Part shown: positions 19,094 to 27,913 of the stretch, piece by piece | Layout of the letters: every line of letters begins with the position of its first letter | How positions within the stretch are numbered: position 1 is the first letter of the stretch | NCBI RefSeq assembly: GCF_029525575.1 | Contig: NZ_JAPDIA010000007.1 | Coordinates: 744,001 to 808,000 of the forward strand | Length of the DNA: 64,000 bases | Direction: 5' to 3' | From: Cohnella rhizosphaerae | GTDB lineage: Bacteria > Bacillota > Bacilli > Paenibacillales > Paenibacillaceae | Position numbers and translations under genes: made by a program | The notes under the pieces: generated by a model | The model's database searches: none | The model's input: only the letters and a program-made list of their open reading frames with translations | Told to the model about the DNA's origin: nothing

Positions 19094-19149
19094 GGTATCG
19101 CAGGTCAGGTATCGCAGGTCGGGTATCGCAGGTCAGGTATCGCAGGTCA
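19094..19149. repeat. Four tandem copies of a 14-bp repeat
   Basis: GGTATCGCAGGTCA (last base A or G) repeats at 19094, 19108, 19122 and 19136. Looser CGCAAGTC/GGCCGCG repeats lie at 19010-19060. It occupies the gap between the GH130 gene and the asparaginase start. Confidence 0.85.
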
Positions 19150-19180
19150 GGGCGCTTGCGGCGCCGCAGCGGCCGTTCGT

Positions 19181-20227
19181 TCAGAAGCTGTCCCAAATAT
19201 CCGCGAGCGGAATGTCCGCGCGCGCCATGACTTCGTCGGCCGCCCCGTAGTACATGCGGATCGTGTCGCCGGCCAATATCGCGCCGCAGGAGAAGACGAC
19301 CTTCCCGAAAAAGCCGTTCACCTCGTAGTCGGCTTCGGGCGCCAGAATCGGCACGCGGGAGCGGGCCAGCACGCGGGCCGGATCCGCAAGGTCAAGCAGG
19401 GCAGCGCCCATGCAGTAGCGGCTGTCGGCATCGGCGCCGTGGTACAGCGCGAGCCAGCCGCCATCGGTCTTGATCGGCACGGCGCCGCCGCCGATGCGGC
19501 CTCCGTCCCAGTGGCCGGGACGAAGGCCCATCAAATACCGATGGCCGCCCCAATGGCGCAGGTCGGGCGATTCCGCGACCCACATCTCCGGCGCGCCAAT
19601 CGACTTCGGCACGGGACGGTGCAGCATATAGTATTTGCCGTTAATGCGCTCCGGAAAAAACATGGCGTCTTTATTTTCCGGCGGCAGGATCATGCCGAGC
19701 CGTTCGTAGGCGGCGAAATCCCGAGTGACCGCCAGCCCGACGCCGACGCCCCGGGAGCTGACCGCGCTGTAAGTAATATAATATTGATCGCCCATCTGCG
19801 TGATCCGCGGGTCCTCGATGCCCCAGGCTTCGTCTTCGCCGGTCGGGAACACCGCGGGCTGCTCGTCGACGACGAACCGCACGCCGTCCCGGCTGCGGGC
19901 GACGCGCAGATGCGACATCGAAGTCAGGTAGGCGTAGGAGCCGTCGTAGCCCTTGATCACGCGCGAATCGGAAAAATCGTAATTCGAATCGTCCGCCGAC
20001 AATCGGACGAGCCGCAGCTCGCCGTCATTCTCGCCCAGCATAGGCACGAGCACGGCGCCCGACTCGGGCTGCAGCGGCATCTCGGCCACGCGAAGCAGCA
20101 AGATGACCTCGTCCTCAAGTGTGGCGACGCCTGCATTAAACGCGCCCACGACCTGGAAATCCGGACGGGAAGGCTTGACATGACCGACGGTCACGACGGG
20201 ACCGTCCGCCATACGAAGGACTGCCAT
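19181..20227 (-). CDS. GH130 family protein (mannosyl-glycan phosphorylase-like)
   Basis: 348 residues of the five-bladed beta-propeller GH130 type. Typical segments: NAGVATLEDEVILLLRV, WGIEDPRITQMGDQYYITYSAVS, FPERINGKYYMLHRP and WDGGRIGGGAVPIKTDGGWLALYHG. Many members reversibly phosphorolyse beta-mannosides; specificity here is unknown. ATG 20227 has GGGGTGAG upstream; a second Met at codon 6 (ATG at 20212) is possible. It is transcribed towards the asparaginase gene, with the 14-bp repeats between. Confidence 0.85.
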   Translation of the reverse strand: MAVLRMADGPVVTVGHVKPSRPDFQVVGAFNAGVATLEDEVILLLRVAEMPLQPESGAVLVPMLGENDGELRLVRLSADDSNYDFSDSRVIKGYDGSYAYLTSMSHLRVARSRDGVRFVVDEQPAVFPTGEDEAWGIEDPRITQMGDQYYITYSAVSSRGVGVGLAVTRDFAAYERLGMILPPENKDAMFFPERINGKYYMLHRPVPKSIGAPEMWVAESPDLRHWGGHRYLMGLRPGHWDGGRIGGGAVPIKTDGGWLALYHGADADSRYCMGAALLDLADPARVLARSRVPILAPEADYEVNGFFGKVVFSCGAILAGDTIRMYYGAADEVMARADIPLADIWDSF

Positions 20228-20353
20228 TTGACGCTCACCCCGTTTGCATCTTATTCTAACCCCATACTACTTTACAAGTACCCAATCTCCAAGCGGAGGG
20301 CTCGTTGGGCCGAGCCGGCGCGGGAGGTGGCGGAGATCGAGGGATTCGATTCG

Positions 20354-21115
20354 ATGGAACCAATGAACGCGCGAAGCGCGGAGATCGTCGAGGTGTGCCT
20401 GCTGGCGGGCAAGATCATGCTGGAGAACGGCGGGGAAACGTATCGCGTGGAAGACACGATGATACGGATCGCGACCGCCTACGGCGCGGAGGGTCCGCAA
20501 AGCTTCGTCATGCCGACGGGAATCATGTTCGCCATCGAAGGCTCGGAGTCGGCGACGCGGCTCGTCCGCATCTCGCAGCGGTCGACCAACCTGAACAAGG
20601 TGACCGAAGTGAACGATATCTCCCGGCGCATCGCGGGCGGACATTTGAGGCCTGCGGAAGCCTGCAGCCTGCTCAAGGAAGTCCAGCGCGGTATGCCCGT
20701 TTACCCGCTGCGCGTGCAGCTCGTGCTGGCGGCGCTCGCAAGCGGCTGCTTCTCATCCTGTACCAGGGGACCTGGGCGGACATGCCGGCGGCCATGCTAT
20801 GCGGCGGAACGGGCTTCTGGCTGCTCGGACGGGTGGCGAAGCTCAGCTCGATCCGCCTATTCGGTGAGCTCATCGCCGCTCTTGCCGTCGGCCTGCTGTC
20901 CTATCTGGTCGTGCGGCTCGGTATCGGTCAGCAGCACAGCACGATCATGATCGCGTCCGTCATGCCGCTCGTGCCCGGGCTGCTCATCACGAACGCGGTT
21001 CGCGATTTAATGGCGGGGCATCTCGTGTCGGGCATTTCGAAGGGGGGCGGAGGCGTTTCTGACGGCCTTCGCCATCGGCGCGGGCATCGGCATCGCCCTG
21101 GCGCTGAACGGATAA
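20354..21115 (+). CDS. Threonine/serine exporter ThrE, N-terminal subunit (two frame errors)
   Basis: DUF1212/ThrE family, 253 residues once repaired. The cytoplasmic N-domain is typical (MLENGGETYRVEDTMIRIA, FVMPTGIMFAIE, RSTNLNKVTEVNDISRRI); then membrane helices (FGELIAALAVGLLSYLVV, ASVMPLVPGLLITNAVRDLMAGHLVSGISKG). Frame breaks: near 20746-20757 one base is missing (or two extra), the only break of that kind in the window; and G6 at 21042-21047 has one extra G, restoring EAFLTAFAIGAGIGIALALNG and stop 21113-21115. The C-terminal subunit gene follows 15 bases later; together they make the two-part exporter. Confidence 0.82.
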
Positions 21116-21130
21116 GGGGGCGGGCGACTC

Positions 21131-21586
21131 ATGATCGCAGATTACATCTCTCAATGCGTGGCTAGCTTCGTCGGGACGGCTTGCTTCGGCGTCATCTTTC
21201 AGATCCCGAAGCGGAGCCTGATTCAATGCGGCCTGACGGGCATGGTCGGCTGGCTGGTCTACTACGGCCTGGACCAGGGCAGCGCCGGGCCGATCGCGGC
21301 GACCTGGGCGTCCGCCGTGCTCATCGGCCTGATCGCCCATTATCAGGCGATCCGCTTCAAGGTGCCGGTCACCGTATTCAGCGTATCCGGCATCATCCCG
21401 CTCGTGCCGGGCGGCATGGCCTACGACGCGATGCTGCGGGTCGTGCAGAACGACTATATGTCCGCGGTCGAGCTGGGGGCCAAGGCATTCATGCTGTCCG
21501 GGGCGATCGCGGTCGGGCTCGTATTTTCCGAGGTCGTCAATCAACTGGTCAAGCGTGCGCGTGCGGGAATGTCGCGGGCCGGCTGA
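21131..21586 (+). CDS. Threonine/serine exporter, small subunit (DUF3815, ThrE_2)
   Basis: 151 residues, about five membrane helices, intact. Characteristic stretch: VTVFSVSGIIPLVPGGMAYDAM. Relatives pair with a DUF1212 protein as a split form of ThrE. It starts 15 bases after the partner stop with a G-rich ribosome site. The hairpin at 21620-21647 (CAGGCTTCGCC/GGCGAGGCCTG, one mismatch, then TTT) may end the transcript. Confidence 0.85.
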   Translation: MIADYISQCVASFVGTACFGVIFQIPKRSLIQCGLTGMVGWLVYYGLDQGSAGPIAATWASAVLIGLIAHYQAIRFKVPVTVFSVSGIIPLVPGGMAYDAMLRVVQNDYMSAVELGAKAFMLSGAIAVGLVFSEVVNQLVKRARAGMSRAG

Positions 21587-21619
21587 AGCTTAGGTAGACA
21601 GGAAACAGGAGACAGGAGA

Positions 21620-21650
21620 CAGGCTTCGCCGGATAAGGCGAGGCCTGTTT
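21620..21650 (+). terminator. Weak candidate terminator after the ThrE pair
   Basis: Eleven-base stem CAGGCTTCGCC / GGCGAGGCCTG with one mismatch and a loop of six, followed by only TTT. Its position 33 bases after the stop supports it; the short U-run weakens it. Confidence 0.4.
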
Positions 21651-21795
21651 GCGATCGATGCGGAAGGCGCGCGTTCAGGAGCTGAGTTGTGCGGAAGAAC
21701 TGTGCAACCCCGCCACTCCAGTCGCTCCAGTCACTCCGGCCATTCGCAACCACCGCCATTCGCAACGCTTGCCACCGCTCTCCGGCCTCTCCCGT

Positions 21796-22950
21796 TCAGT
21801 CCGCCACTCCGTCAACAAACCTGATCTCGTGGCTCTTACCTCTCGCCGCAAACGCGAGCAGGCGGGCGCCTTCCACACCAAGCGCTTCGCGGTCGCCCGC
21901 CGACAGCGGGGCGAACGGTTCGACGAGCAGCAGCGCCTCGCCGCCCCGCTCCCGAATGTCCCACTTGCCGGCGACCAAGCCGTCCAGCAGGAAGACGGGG
22001 CGCACGAGCCCGTTGGCGGTAAAGACGCGCCGCTTGTGCGTCTCGCTCAGGATGCGGGAACGGTCCGCGTATGCGAGCAGCATCTGGTCGAACTCGCCGA
22101 GGAAGCGCGGCGGACTTGGCGCGAGACCGTCCGGGCGGGGCGCCTCCGGCAAGTCGAACAGCTCGATTCCCTCCTCGTCGCGGAATCGGACAAGCCGCCC
22201 GCCGAGCCGCCTGACGGCATCCTTCAGCTTCGTGAGGCCCGACCAAACTTGCATATCCTTAACGGATGCCGGCCCGAAAGCGGTTAGATAGCGCACGACG
22301 AGCGTCTCGTCCGTGCAGGCCGCCTCCTGTCGCCCGCCTGTCCACGCCTCGAGCGGCGTATGCAGCGCCTGCCCGCTGCGGTCCCACAGGCCGCGCGGCG
22401 GCGTCTGCACGAGCGGCACGCGCGCCCGTACAGCGGCCGCGAGCGCCTCGGGTTCGCTGTACGGCCAGCGGTCGGCCAGCCGCGTGCCAAGCTCGGCAAA
22501 GCTCTGCGGGCGCTCCGCGGTCCATTCGCGTCCCAATGCGGCGACCGCGTCTAAATCTACGCCTGCGAGCCGTTTGCCGAAGGCGCCGGCCAGGCCGCGA
22601 TCCTGCACGGGTCGGAGCAGCGGGCGCAGCGCGAGAGCGTCGCGGGCCGAGACGAGGTGGAGCGTGGCCCGCATCAAAGCCAGCCGCACCGCCTCGCGTT
22701 CCAGAAGCAAGCCCTCGAGCTCGGCCGGATCGAATGCCTCAAGCCGGGCCCAGAGCGCGAAATACGGTGCCGTCGGGGATTGCGTTTGCAGACCGCACAG
22801 CCGCTCAAGCGCTTCGAGCGCGGTCATGCGTTCCCGCCGAAGCAGCAGCTGCCTGGCCAGCAGCGCCCGGTTCAACGCGCGGCGGTCCAGCGTGGGAGCG
22901 GCAGCGGGGCTGTGCGATTGGGATCTCGGTTCTGGCGCACGTTCGTTCAT
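21796..22950 (-). CDS. Winged-helix DNA-binding protein of the AlkZ/YcaQ (HTH_42) family
   Basis: 384 residues. Members are DNA glycosylases that repair bulky alkylation or interstrand crosslinks. The catalytic QxQ motif is visible as GLQTQSPTAPYFALWARL near the N-terminus, followed by repeated winged-helix regions and the C-terminal lobe (ILSETHKRRVFTANGLVRPVFLLDGLVAGKW). ATG 22950 has AAGGAGGG about eight bases upstream; I prefer it to the earlier in-frame Met at 23049. The gene stands alone, so its role comes from family only. Confidence 0.85.
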   Translation of the reverse strand: MNERAPEPRSQSHSPAAAPTLDRRALNRALLARQLLLRRERMTALEALERLCGLQTQSPTAPYFALWARLEAFDPAELEGLLLEREAVRLALMRATLHLVSARDALALRPLLRPVQDRGLAGAFGKRLAGVDLDAVAALGREWTAERPQSFAELGTRLADRWPYSEPEALAAAVRARVPLVQTPPRGLWDRSGQALHTPLEAWTGGRQEAACTDETLVVRYLTAFGPASVKDMQVWSGLTKLKDAVRRLGGRLVRFRDEEGIELFDLPEAPRPDGLAPSPPRFLGEFDQMLLAYADRSRILSETHKRRVFTANGLVRPVFLLDGLVAGKWDIRERGGEALLLVEPFAPLSAGDREALGVEGARLLAFAARGKSHEIRFVDGVAD

Positions 22951-23045
22951 GGGGTTCGCCCTCCTTGCCGAGGCGTTCGCGCCTCGTCGCTTAACCGAAG
23001 AATAACGCATGCTTTCTGACAGCAGTCTGTCAGGAAGGAATGCCT

Positions 23046-25586
23046 TCAATAGGGGAGACGGATCTCGACGCGCGTTCCTTGGCCCAGCGCGCTTTTGTAG
23101 CGGATCGTGCCCCGGTGTCCCGCCAAAATCTGCTGGCTGACCATGAGCCCGAGGCCATGCCCCGACGCTTTGTTAGAGTAAAATGGTTCGCCGAGATGCT
23201 TAAGCTCCTCTTCGGAAATGCCGAAGCCCTCGTCCTCGATGACGATCAGGATGCTGTCTTCCGCCGTCGGGTCGGACTGGCCTGCCATCCCGGCAAACGT
23301 CCCTGTCTCCGACGCCGCGGTCCCGAGCTCGCGGGCCGCCGCAGCCTCCGCCGCGGCAACGTTCCCGCCAACTCCGGCGCCTTTGCCAACCGCATTGTTC
23401 CCGCCAACGCCATCGCCTTTGCCCATCCGAACGCTCCCGCCGATCTCATCGCTCCCGCCGATCCCAGCGCTCCCGCCGATCGCGGCGCTCCTGCCATCCC
23501 CATCGCGGCCGTCGAACGCCTCTTCGCCTTCGGCCTCGCCGTGCCGCTCCGCCCAGATGCCGATGCGCAGCGTGCCGCCGTCCGGCATCGACTCCATCCC
23601 GTTTTTGAGCACGTTCAGGAACACCTGCTTCAGCTGGTTGGGCTCGCCGTTCAACGAGGGCAGCTCGCCTGCCTCGCGCAGCTCGAATTGCACGTTGTTC
23701 ATGATCGCCTGCGCTTCGAGCAGCGCGACCGTCTCCTTCATGATGTCGCGGATGTCGATGAGCTGGAAGCGGATCGCCTGCGGCTTGGACAGGACGAGGA
23801 ATTCGCCGACGATGAAGTTGATCCGGTCGAGCTCGGACAGCATCGTCTCCAGGTGTACCGGGGTGATGCGGCCGGTCTGCTGCTGGAGCTGAACGAACCC
23901 GCGCAGCGTCGTGAGCGGATTGCGAATCTCGTGCGCGACGCCTGCGGCGAGCTGGCCGACCATCGACAGCTTCTCCGTGCGTCTCAGCATCTCCTCGGTC
24001 GCCTTGCGCTCGGTGATATTCCGCGAGATGGAAGCGATGCCGACGACTTCGCCATGCTCGTCGCGCACGGGCGACACCGTGATGCTGACGTCGATCTGGG
24101 AGCCGTCCTTGCGGTAGCGGACCGTCTCGCAGTCGGCGACCGAGCCGCCCTCGACGACCTTCCGCAAAATGCGGGCGTCGTCCTCCCGCAGCTCCTCCGG
24201 CACTTCGGGCAGTCTGCGGCCCAATGCCTCTGCGGCGCTCCAGCCGTACATTTTCTCGAACGCGGCGTTCACCTGCATCAGGTTCCCGAGCGGGTCGGCG
24301 ACATGGATGGCGTCCGAGCTGTTGTGCACGAACGACTCGAGGTATTGCTTGGTGCTCCGCAGCTCCGCAGCCGTGTCTCTCAAGCGGTTCGTATAGGTGC
24401 TGAGATTGCTCGCCATCGTGTTGACGCGTTCCGACAGCCGGCCGAGCTCGTCGTTGCTGGCGACGGACAGCGGCTCGTCGAAGCTGCCTTCGGCGACCGC
24501 GTTGACTTTGTGCAGAATCTGCTGCACGGGGCGGATCATCAGGCCGGCCAGCCAATAGCTGGTCAGGACGGTGGCGGCCAGCAGCGCGAGACCGATGAAG
24601 CCGCTGAGCAGCAGCTGCCGGTGGAGGTCGCCGCTGATCGCGGCGCGGTCGAAGCTCACGGTTACGATATAATCTCTGTCTCCGTGAATCGGGATATAGC
24701 TTTTGAGCAGCCGTTTGCCGCCGGCGCGGCTGTTCGCCGTTACGGTTTCCCCCGTGGTGATGGCGGTATTCACGTGCTCGACGTCGGCGTCGTCCTTATA
24801 GGCGTAGGTGCCGAACACAATATCGCGCACGTCCAGATTGTAGACGGGCTTGCCCTTTTTAATTTTGATAATCGGCGCTTTTCCGAAAAAGGCCGGGTCG
24901 ATGCCGGTAATCTCGACGAGATCGTCGTTGTCCTGCAGCAACCGCTTGATCAGCTTCTCGGTACCGACGGCGTCCTTGAAGTCGACCAGTACGTCTCCCC
25001 GCATGAACGGGTTGATCATATAGTTCGTCGTGCCGTCGTAGTAGTCGCCCCACTTCAAGATCAGGTCGGGATCCGAGGTCGCGAAGTTGAACGGTCCCGA
25101 CCAGAAGTTCGGCATCGCGCGGCCGAAGCCGACATTGACGGGCTCGCGCGCGAACAGCTGCTGAAACGCTCTGTACCAGTAATCCATCGTATTGGAGCCG
25201 AGGTTGATCTCTCCGGGCTTCGAGGACTTCTTGACCACGATGTCGTTCGGCGTTCGCACCCAGAGCGAGATTCCCTCCAGCTGAAGCTCTTCGGTCAGCT
25301 TGACGAGCTGTTCGTTGGTCACGTTGTCGATATCGGGATCCAGCGAGCTGCGAATCGCGATCGAGGCGGCGAGCAGTTTTTCCTCCTGGGCTTTCTCCAG
25401 CCGCTCAAGCTCGTCTTCGTACGATTTGATGGATTCGCCGATCTGCTTCGAGATAATGTCCATGCGGTCGATCGCCGACTTCTGCATGCCCGCCTTGGAC
25501 CAGAAGTAGGTGATCGACAGATTCAGCGCGAGGATCGCCGCGACGAGAAGAGACAGGAAGACGGTAAGTTTAAGCTTTATGGACAA
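23046..25586 (-). CDS. PAS-domain sensor histidine kinase with Gly-rich insertion in the ATPase domain
   Basis: About 846 residues. Helix 1 (LKLTVFLSLLVAAILALNLS), a large extracytoplasmic sensor, helix 2 (LSGFIGLALLAATVLTSYWLAG), HAMP, a PAS domain (LESFVHNSSDAIHVADPLG) with PAC (YRKDGSQIDVSITVSPV), HisKA with phospho-acceptor VAHEIRNPLTTLRGF, and HATPase: N box NVLKNGMESM, then DEGFGIS and GLGLMVSQQI. Between N box and G1 box about 97 low-complexity residues (IGGSDEIGGSVRMGKG style) are inserted. I start at TTG 25586 because AGGAGG stands nine bases upstream. The layout is like sporulation-type kinases (KinA/KinE group). No response regulator is adjacent. Confidence 0.88.
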   Translation of the reverse strand: MSIKLKLTVFLSLLVAAILALNLSITYFWSKAGMQKSAIDRMDIISKQIGESIKSYEDELERLEKAQEEKLLAASIAIRSSLDPDIDNVTNEQLVKLTEELQLEGISLWVRTPNDIVVKKSSKPGEINLGSNTMDYWYRAFQQLFAREPVNVGFGRAMPNFWSGPFNFATSDPDLILKWGDYYDGTTNYMINPFMRGDVLVDFKDAVGTEKLIKRLLQDNDDLVEITGIDPAFFGKAPIIKIKKGKPVYNLDVRDIVFGTYAYKDDADVEHVNTAITTGETVTANSRAGGKRLLKSYIPIHGDRDYIVTVSFDRAAISGDLHRQLLLSGFIGLALLAATVLTSYWLAGLMIRPVQQILHKVNAVAEGSFDEPLSVASNDELGRLSERVNTMASNLSTYTNRLRDTAAELRSTKQYLESFVHNSSDAIHVADPLGNLMQVNAAFEKMYGWSAAEALGRRLPEVPEELREDDARILRKVVEGGSVADCETVRYRKDGSQIDVSITVSPVRDEHGEVVGIASISRNITERKATEEMLRRTEKLSMVGQLAAGVAHEIRNPLTTLRGFVQLQQQTGRITPVHLETMLSELDRINFIVGEFLVLSKPQAIRFQLIDIRDIMKETVALLEAQAIMNNVQFELREAGELPSLNGEPNQLKQVFLNVLKNGMESMPDGGTLRIGIWAERHGEAEGEEAFDGRDGDGRSAAIGGSAGIGGSDEIGGSVRMGKGDGVGGNNAVGKGAGVGGNVAAAEAAAARELGTAASETGTFAGMAGQSDPTAEDSILIVIEDEGFGISEEELKHLGEPFYSNKASGHGLGLMVSQQILAGHRGTIRYKSALGQGTRVEIRLPY

Positions 25587-25741
25587 GGCGGAAAGCCTCC
25601 TAATAGTATGGGGACTGGACACGGATGACTGGTTCGGGTGACTGCGCGTAAGCCGGTTTGTATAAATTCTGTGCGCCTGCTCATAATCCTGCCATGCGGC
25701 GTCAGCTAAAATCATGTAAAGGGAATGTTCGCGGAAAAGTA

Positions 25742-25751
25742 TAAGCGCTTA
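25742..25751. promoter_or_regulatory. LacI-type operator candidate O1
   Basis: Perfect palindrome TAAGCGCTTA with the central CG typical of LacI-family operators. It lies upstream of the candidate -35 of the LacI gene. Confidence 0.45.
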
Positions 25752-25762
25752 AATTTATAGGG

Positions 25763-25792
25763 TTGAATCTCAATAAGAAATTAGGTTAAAAT
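25763..25792 (+). promoter_or_regulatory. Candidate promoter of the LacI-BadF-GH4 operon
   Basis: TTGAAT (25763-25768), 18-bp spacer, TAAAAT (25787-25792). Two LacI-type operators flank it, at 25742 and 25806, which suggests autoregulation. Confidence 0.5.
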
Positions 25793-25805
25793 GATCGCAT
25801 GAAAG

Positions 25806-25819
25806 TTAAAGCGTTTAAA
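25806..25819. promoter_or_regulatory. LacI/CcpA-type operator candidate O2
   Basis: TTAAAGCGTTTAAA matches 12 of 14 positions of a cre-like TGAAAGCGTTTACA. It sits just downstream of the expected transcription start of the LacI gene, a repressing position. It could be read by the adjacent LacI protein, by CcpA, or both. Confidence 0.45.
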
Positions 25820-25888
25820 CTTTGGCGGCGTTCGCGGCGTACAGCCGGCGCTGTGATCTCTGCTGTTGAAGAAAAGGGGCGCGGCACC

Positions 25889-26897
25889 GTGAAAATCAGC
25901 ATTTTCGACGTCGCAAAAAAAGTCGGGACTGTCCGTGGTCACCGTATCCCGCGTCATTAACAACGCGCCGTCGGTCAGGGAGAAGAACAGGGAAAAGGTA
26001 CTCCAGGCGATGAAGGAGCTCGGCTATCACCCGAGCGCCGCGGCGCGCAGCCTGGCCAGGGGACGAACGGGCGTCATCGGCCTCACCTTGGCGACGCTGC
26101 AGGACTCGTTTTTCGACGCGGTCGTCAAGGAGATCGGCGACCGGCTGGCCGAGCAGGGCTATTTCCTCGCGCTGTCGGTGGAGACGGGAGCGGGCGGAGG
26201 CGCGGGCAGGCTGCTTTTCGAGGAGGATCGCGTGGATGGCGTCATCGTGCTGTCGCCGATGCAGGAGGACGGCTACGAGCTCGAGCTGCTCCAAAAGCGT
26301 ATCCCTTACATTTTGCTGGACAATCAGCAGCCCTCGCCGTCGGCGCCGTCCGTCGTCGTGAACAATTTTAAAGGCGGCTGCGAGGCCGCGAAGCATTTGA
26401 TCGGCCTCGGGCATCGCAAGATCGCGCATATCGCCGGACCGCGCGCGTTTTTAAGCAGCCGGGATCGGGAACGCGGATTCGTGCAGACGCTCGCCGAAGC
26501 GGGACTTACGCCCTGGAGCGTCGAGCCCGGCGAGTTCGACATCGATTCGGGGTACCGGATCGCGGAGGCCTGGATCGCGGCGGGCAGCCTGCCGGAAGCG
26601 GTGTTCGCGGCGGACGACCATATCGCGCTCGGCGTCGTCGACGCCTGCAAGAACGCGGGGCTTCGCGTGCCGCGCGACCTGTCGGTCGTCGGCTTCGACG
26701 ATCAGGTGCTCGCTTCGGCGCTTCGGCCCGCGCTGACGACGGTCCGACAGCCGGCGGACAAGATCGGGCGCAAGGGCGTGGAGCTGCTGCTCGCGGCGAT
26801 CGAGGGACAGCAGCGGCGCCACGTGACGGTGCAGATCGATCCGGAGCTTATCGTCAGGGATTCGACGGCGGCGGCCAATCACGCAGGGAACGAATAG
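25889..26897 (+). CDS. LacI family transcriptional regulator (one frame error)
   Basis: 335 residues after correction. N-terminal HTH ISIFDVAKKSGLSVVTVSRVINNAP, then periplasmic-binding-like sensor (GYHPSAAARSLARGRTGVIGL, DRVDGVIVLSP, KIAHIAGPRAFLSSRDRERGF, SVVGFDDQVLASALRPALTTVRQP). GTG 25889 is the start. As written the HTH is severed by A7 (25915-25921); six A restores it. It heads an operon with a BadF-type kinase and a GH4 glycosidase and probably controls their use of a beta-glucoside or amino sugar. Confidence 0.9.
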
Positions 26898-26915
26898 CGG
26901 GAAGGAGAGACGAGG

Positions 26916-27888
26916 ATGAAGTATTATTTGGGCGTCGACGGCGGCGGATCCAAGACGTATGCGCTCATCGCGGACGAGCGGGGACGGGTCGTCGGGAAAG
27001 GGAGAAGCGGCAACGGCAATCATCAGATCGATCGGGAAGTCGCGCGGCGCAGCATCGGGGGAGGCGACGGCGACGGCGCTTGCCGACGCGGGCATCTCGC
27101 GGGAGCAGGTCGCGTTCGCCTGCTTCGGCTTGGCGGGCGCGGACCGCGAGGCGGACTTCCGGATCCTTCGTCCGATGATCGCCGAGCTTGGCTTCGCGCG
27201 GCACGAGATTCACTGCGACACGATGATCGCGATGCGCGCCGGCACGACCCGGCCGTACGGCGTCGTGCTCATCTGCGGCAGCGGCACCAACGGCGCGGGA
27301 CGCAATCCCGCCGGGGAGAGCCTTCAGGTCGGCGGCTTCACGTATATGACGGGCGATTTCGGCGGCGGCATGGCGCTGGCCGTCGAAGTTTTCCGCACGG
27401 TCATCCGCGCCTGGGACGGACGCGAGGCGGAGACGGCGCTCACGCCGCTCGTGCTGGCGGAGACGGGCTATTCAACGGTGGAGGAGATGTTCCACGATTA
27501 TCTCGACCGCGACCTTCGGCCGCCGCTGCGCCTCGCGAAGCTGCTGTTCGAGGCGGCCGAAGGCGGAGACGCGGCCTCGCAGGCGATCTTGCGGAAGCAG
27601 GGCGACGAGCTCGGCAGGCAAGCGGCTGCGATTATACGCAGGCTCGGAATGACAAATGAGACGTTCGACGTCGTCATGGCCGGCAGCATCCTGACGCGGG
27701 GCAAGGGCCACTTCGTGCACGCCGAGATTCGGCGGGCGGCGGCCGCAGCGGCGCCGAACGCTTCCGTCGTGAAGCTCGCGGTCGAGCCGGTCGTCGGCGC
27801 GCTGTGGATGGCGTTCGAGGCGGACGGCCCGCTGCCGGAGGCGGCGCGCGAGACGCTGAAGGACGCGGCGGAATTCGAAGCGATCTGA
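26916..27888 (+). CDS. BadF/BadG/BcrA/BcrD-type ATPase (N-acetylglucosamine-kinase-like; one frame error)
   Basis: ASKHA-fold kinase, 323 residues after correction. Phosphate-1 motif YLGVDGGGSKTYALI, phosphate-2 GVVLICGSGTNGAG, adenosine motif FDVVMAGSIL. The frame breaks at G5 (27057-27061); removing one G joins EVARRSIG to EATATALADAGISREQVAF. Relatives phosphorylate N-acetylglucosamine or similar sugars. Its place between a LacI regulator and a GH4 glycosidase fits a sugar kinase. GGAAGGAGAG precedes ATG 26916. Confidence 0.85.
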
Positions 27889-27913
27889 TTGATTGACCAG
27901 GAGGGTGATAAGC

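Noticed and set aside
23040..25628. Long plus-strand frame (862 codons) opposite the PAS kinase
   Set aside because: Shadow frame in GC-rich DNA: Arg/Asp/His-rich, no recognisable domain, and the minus-strand kinase is complete with all motifs.
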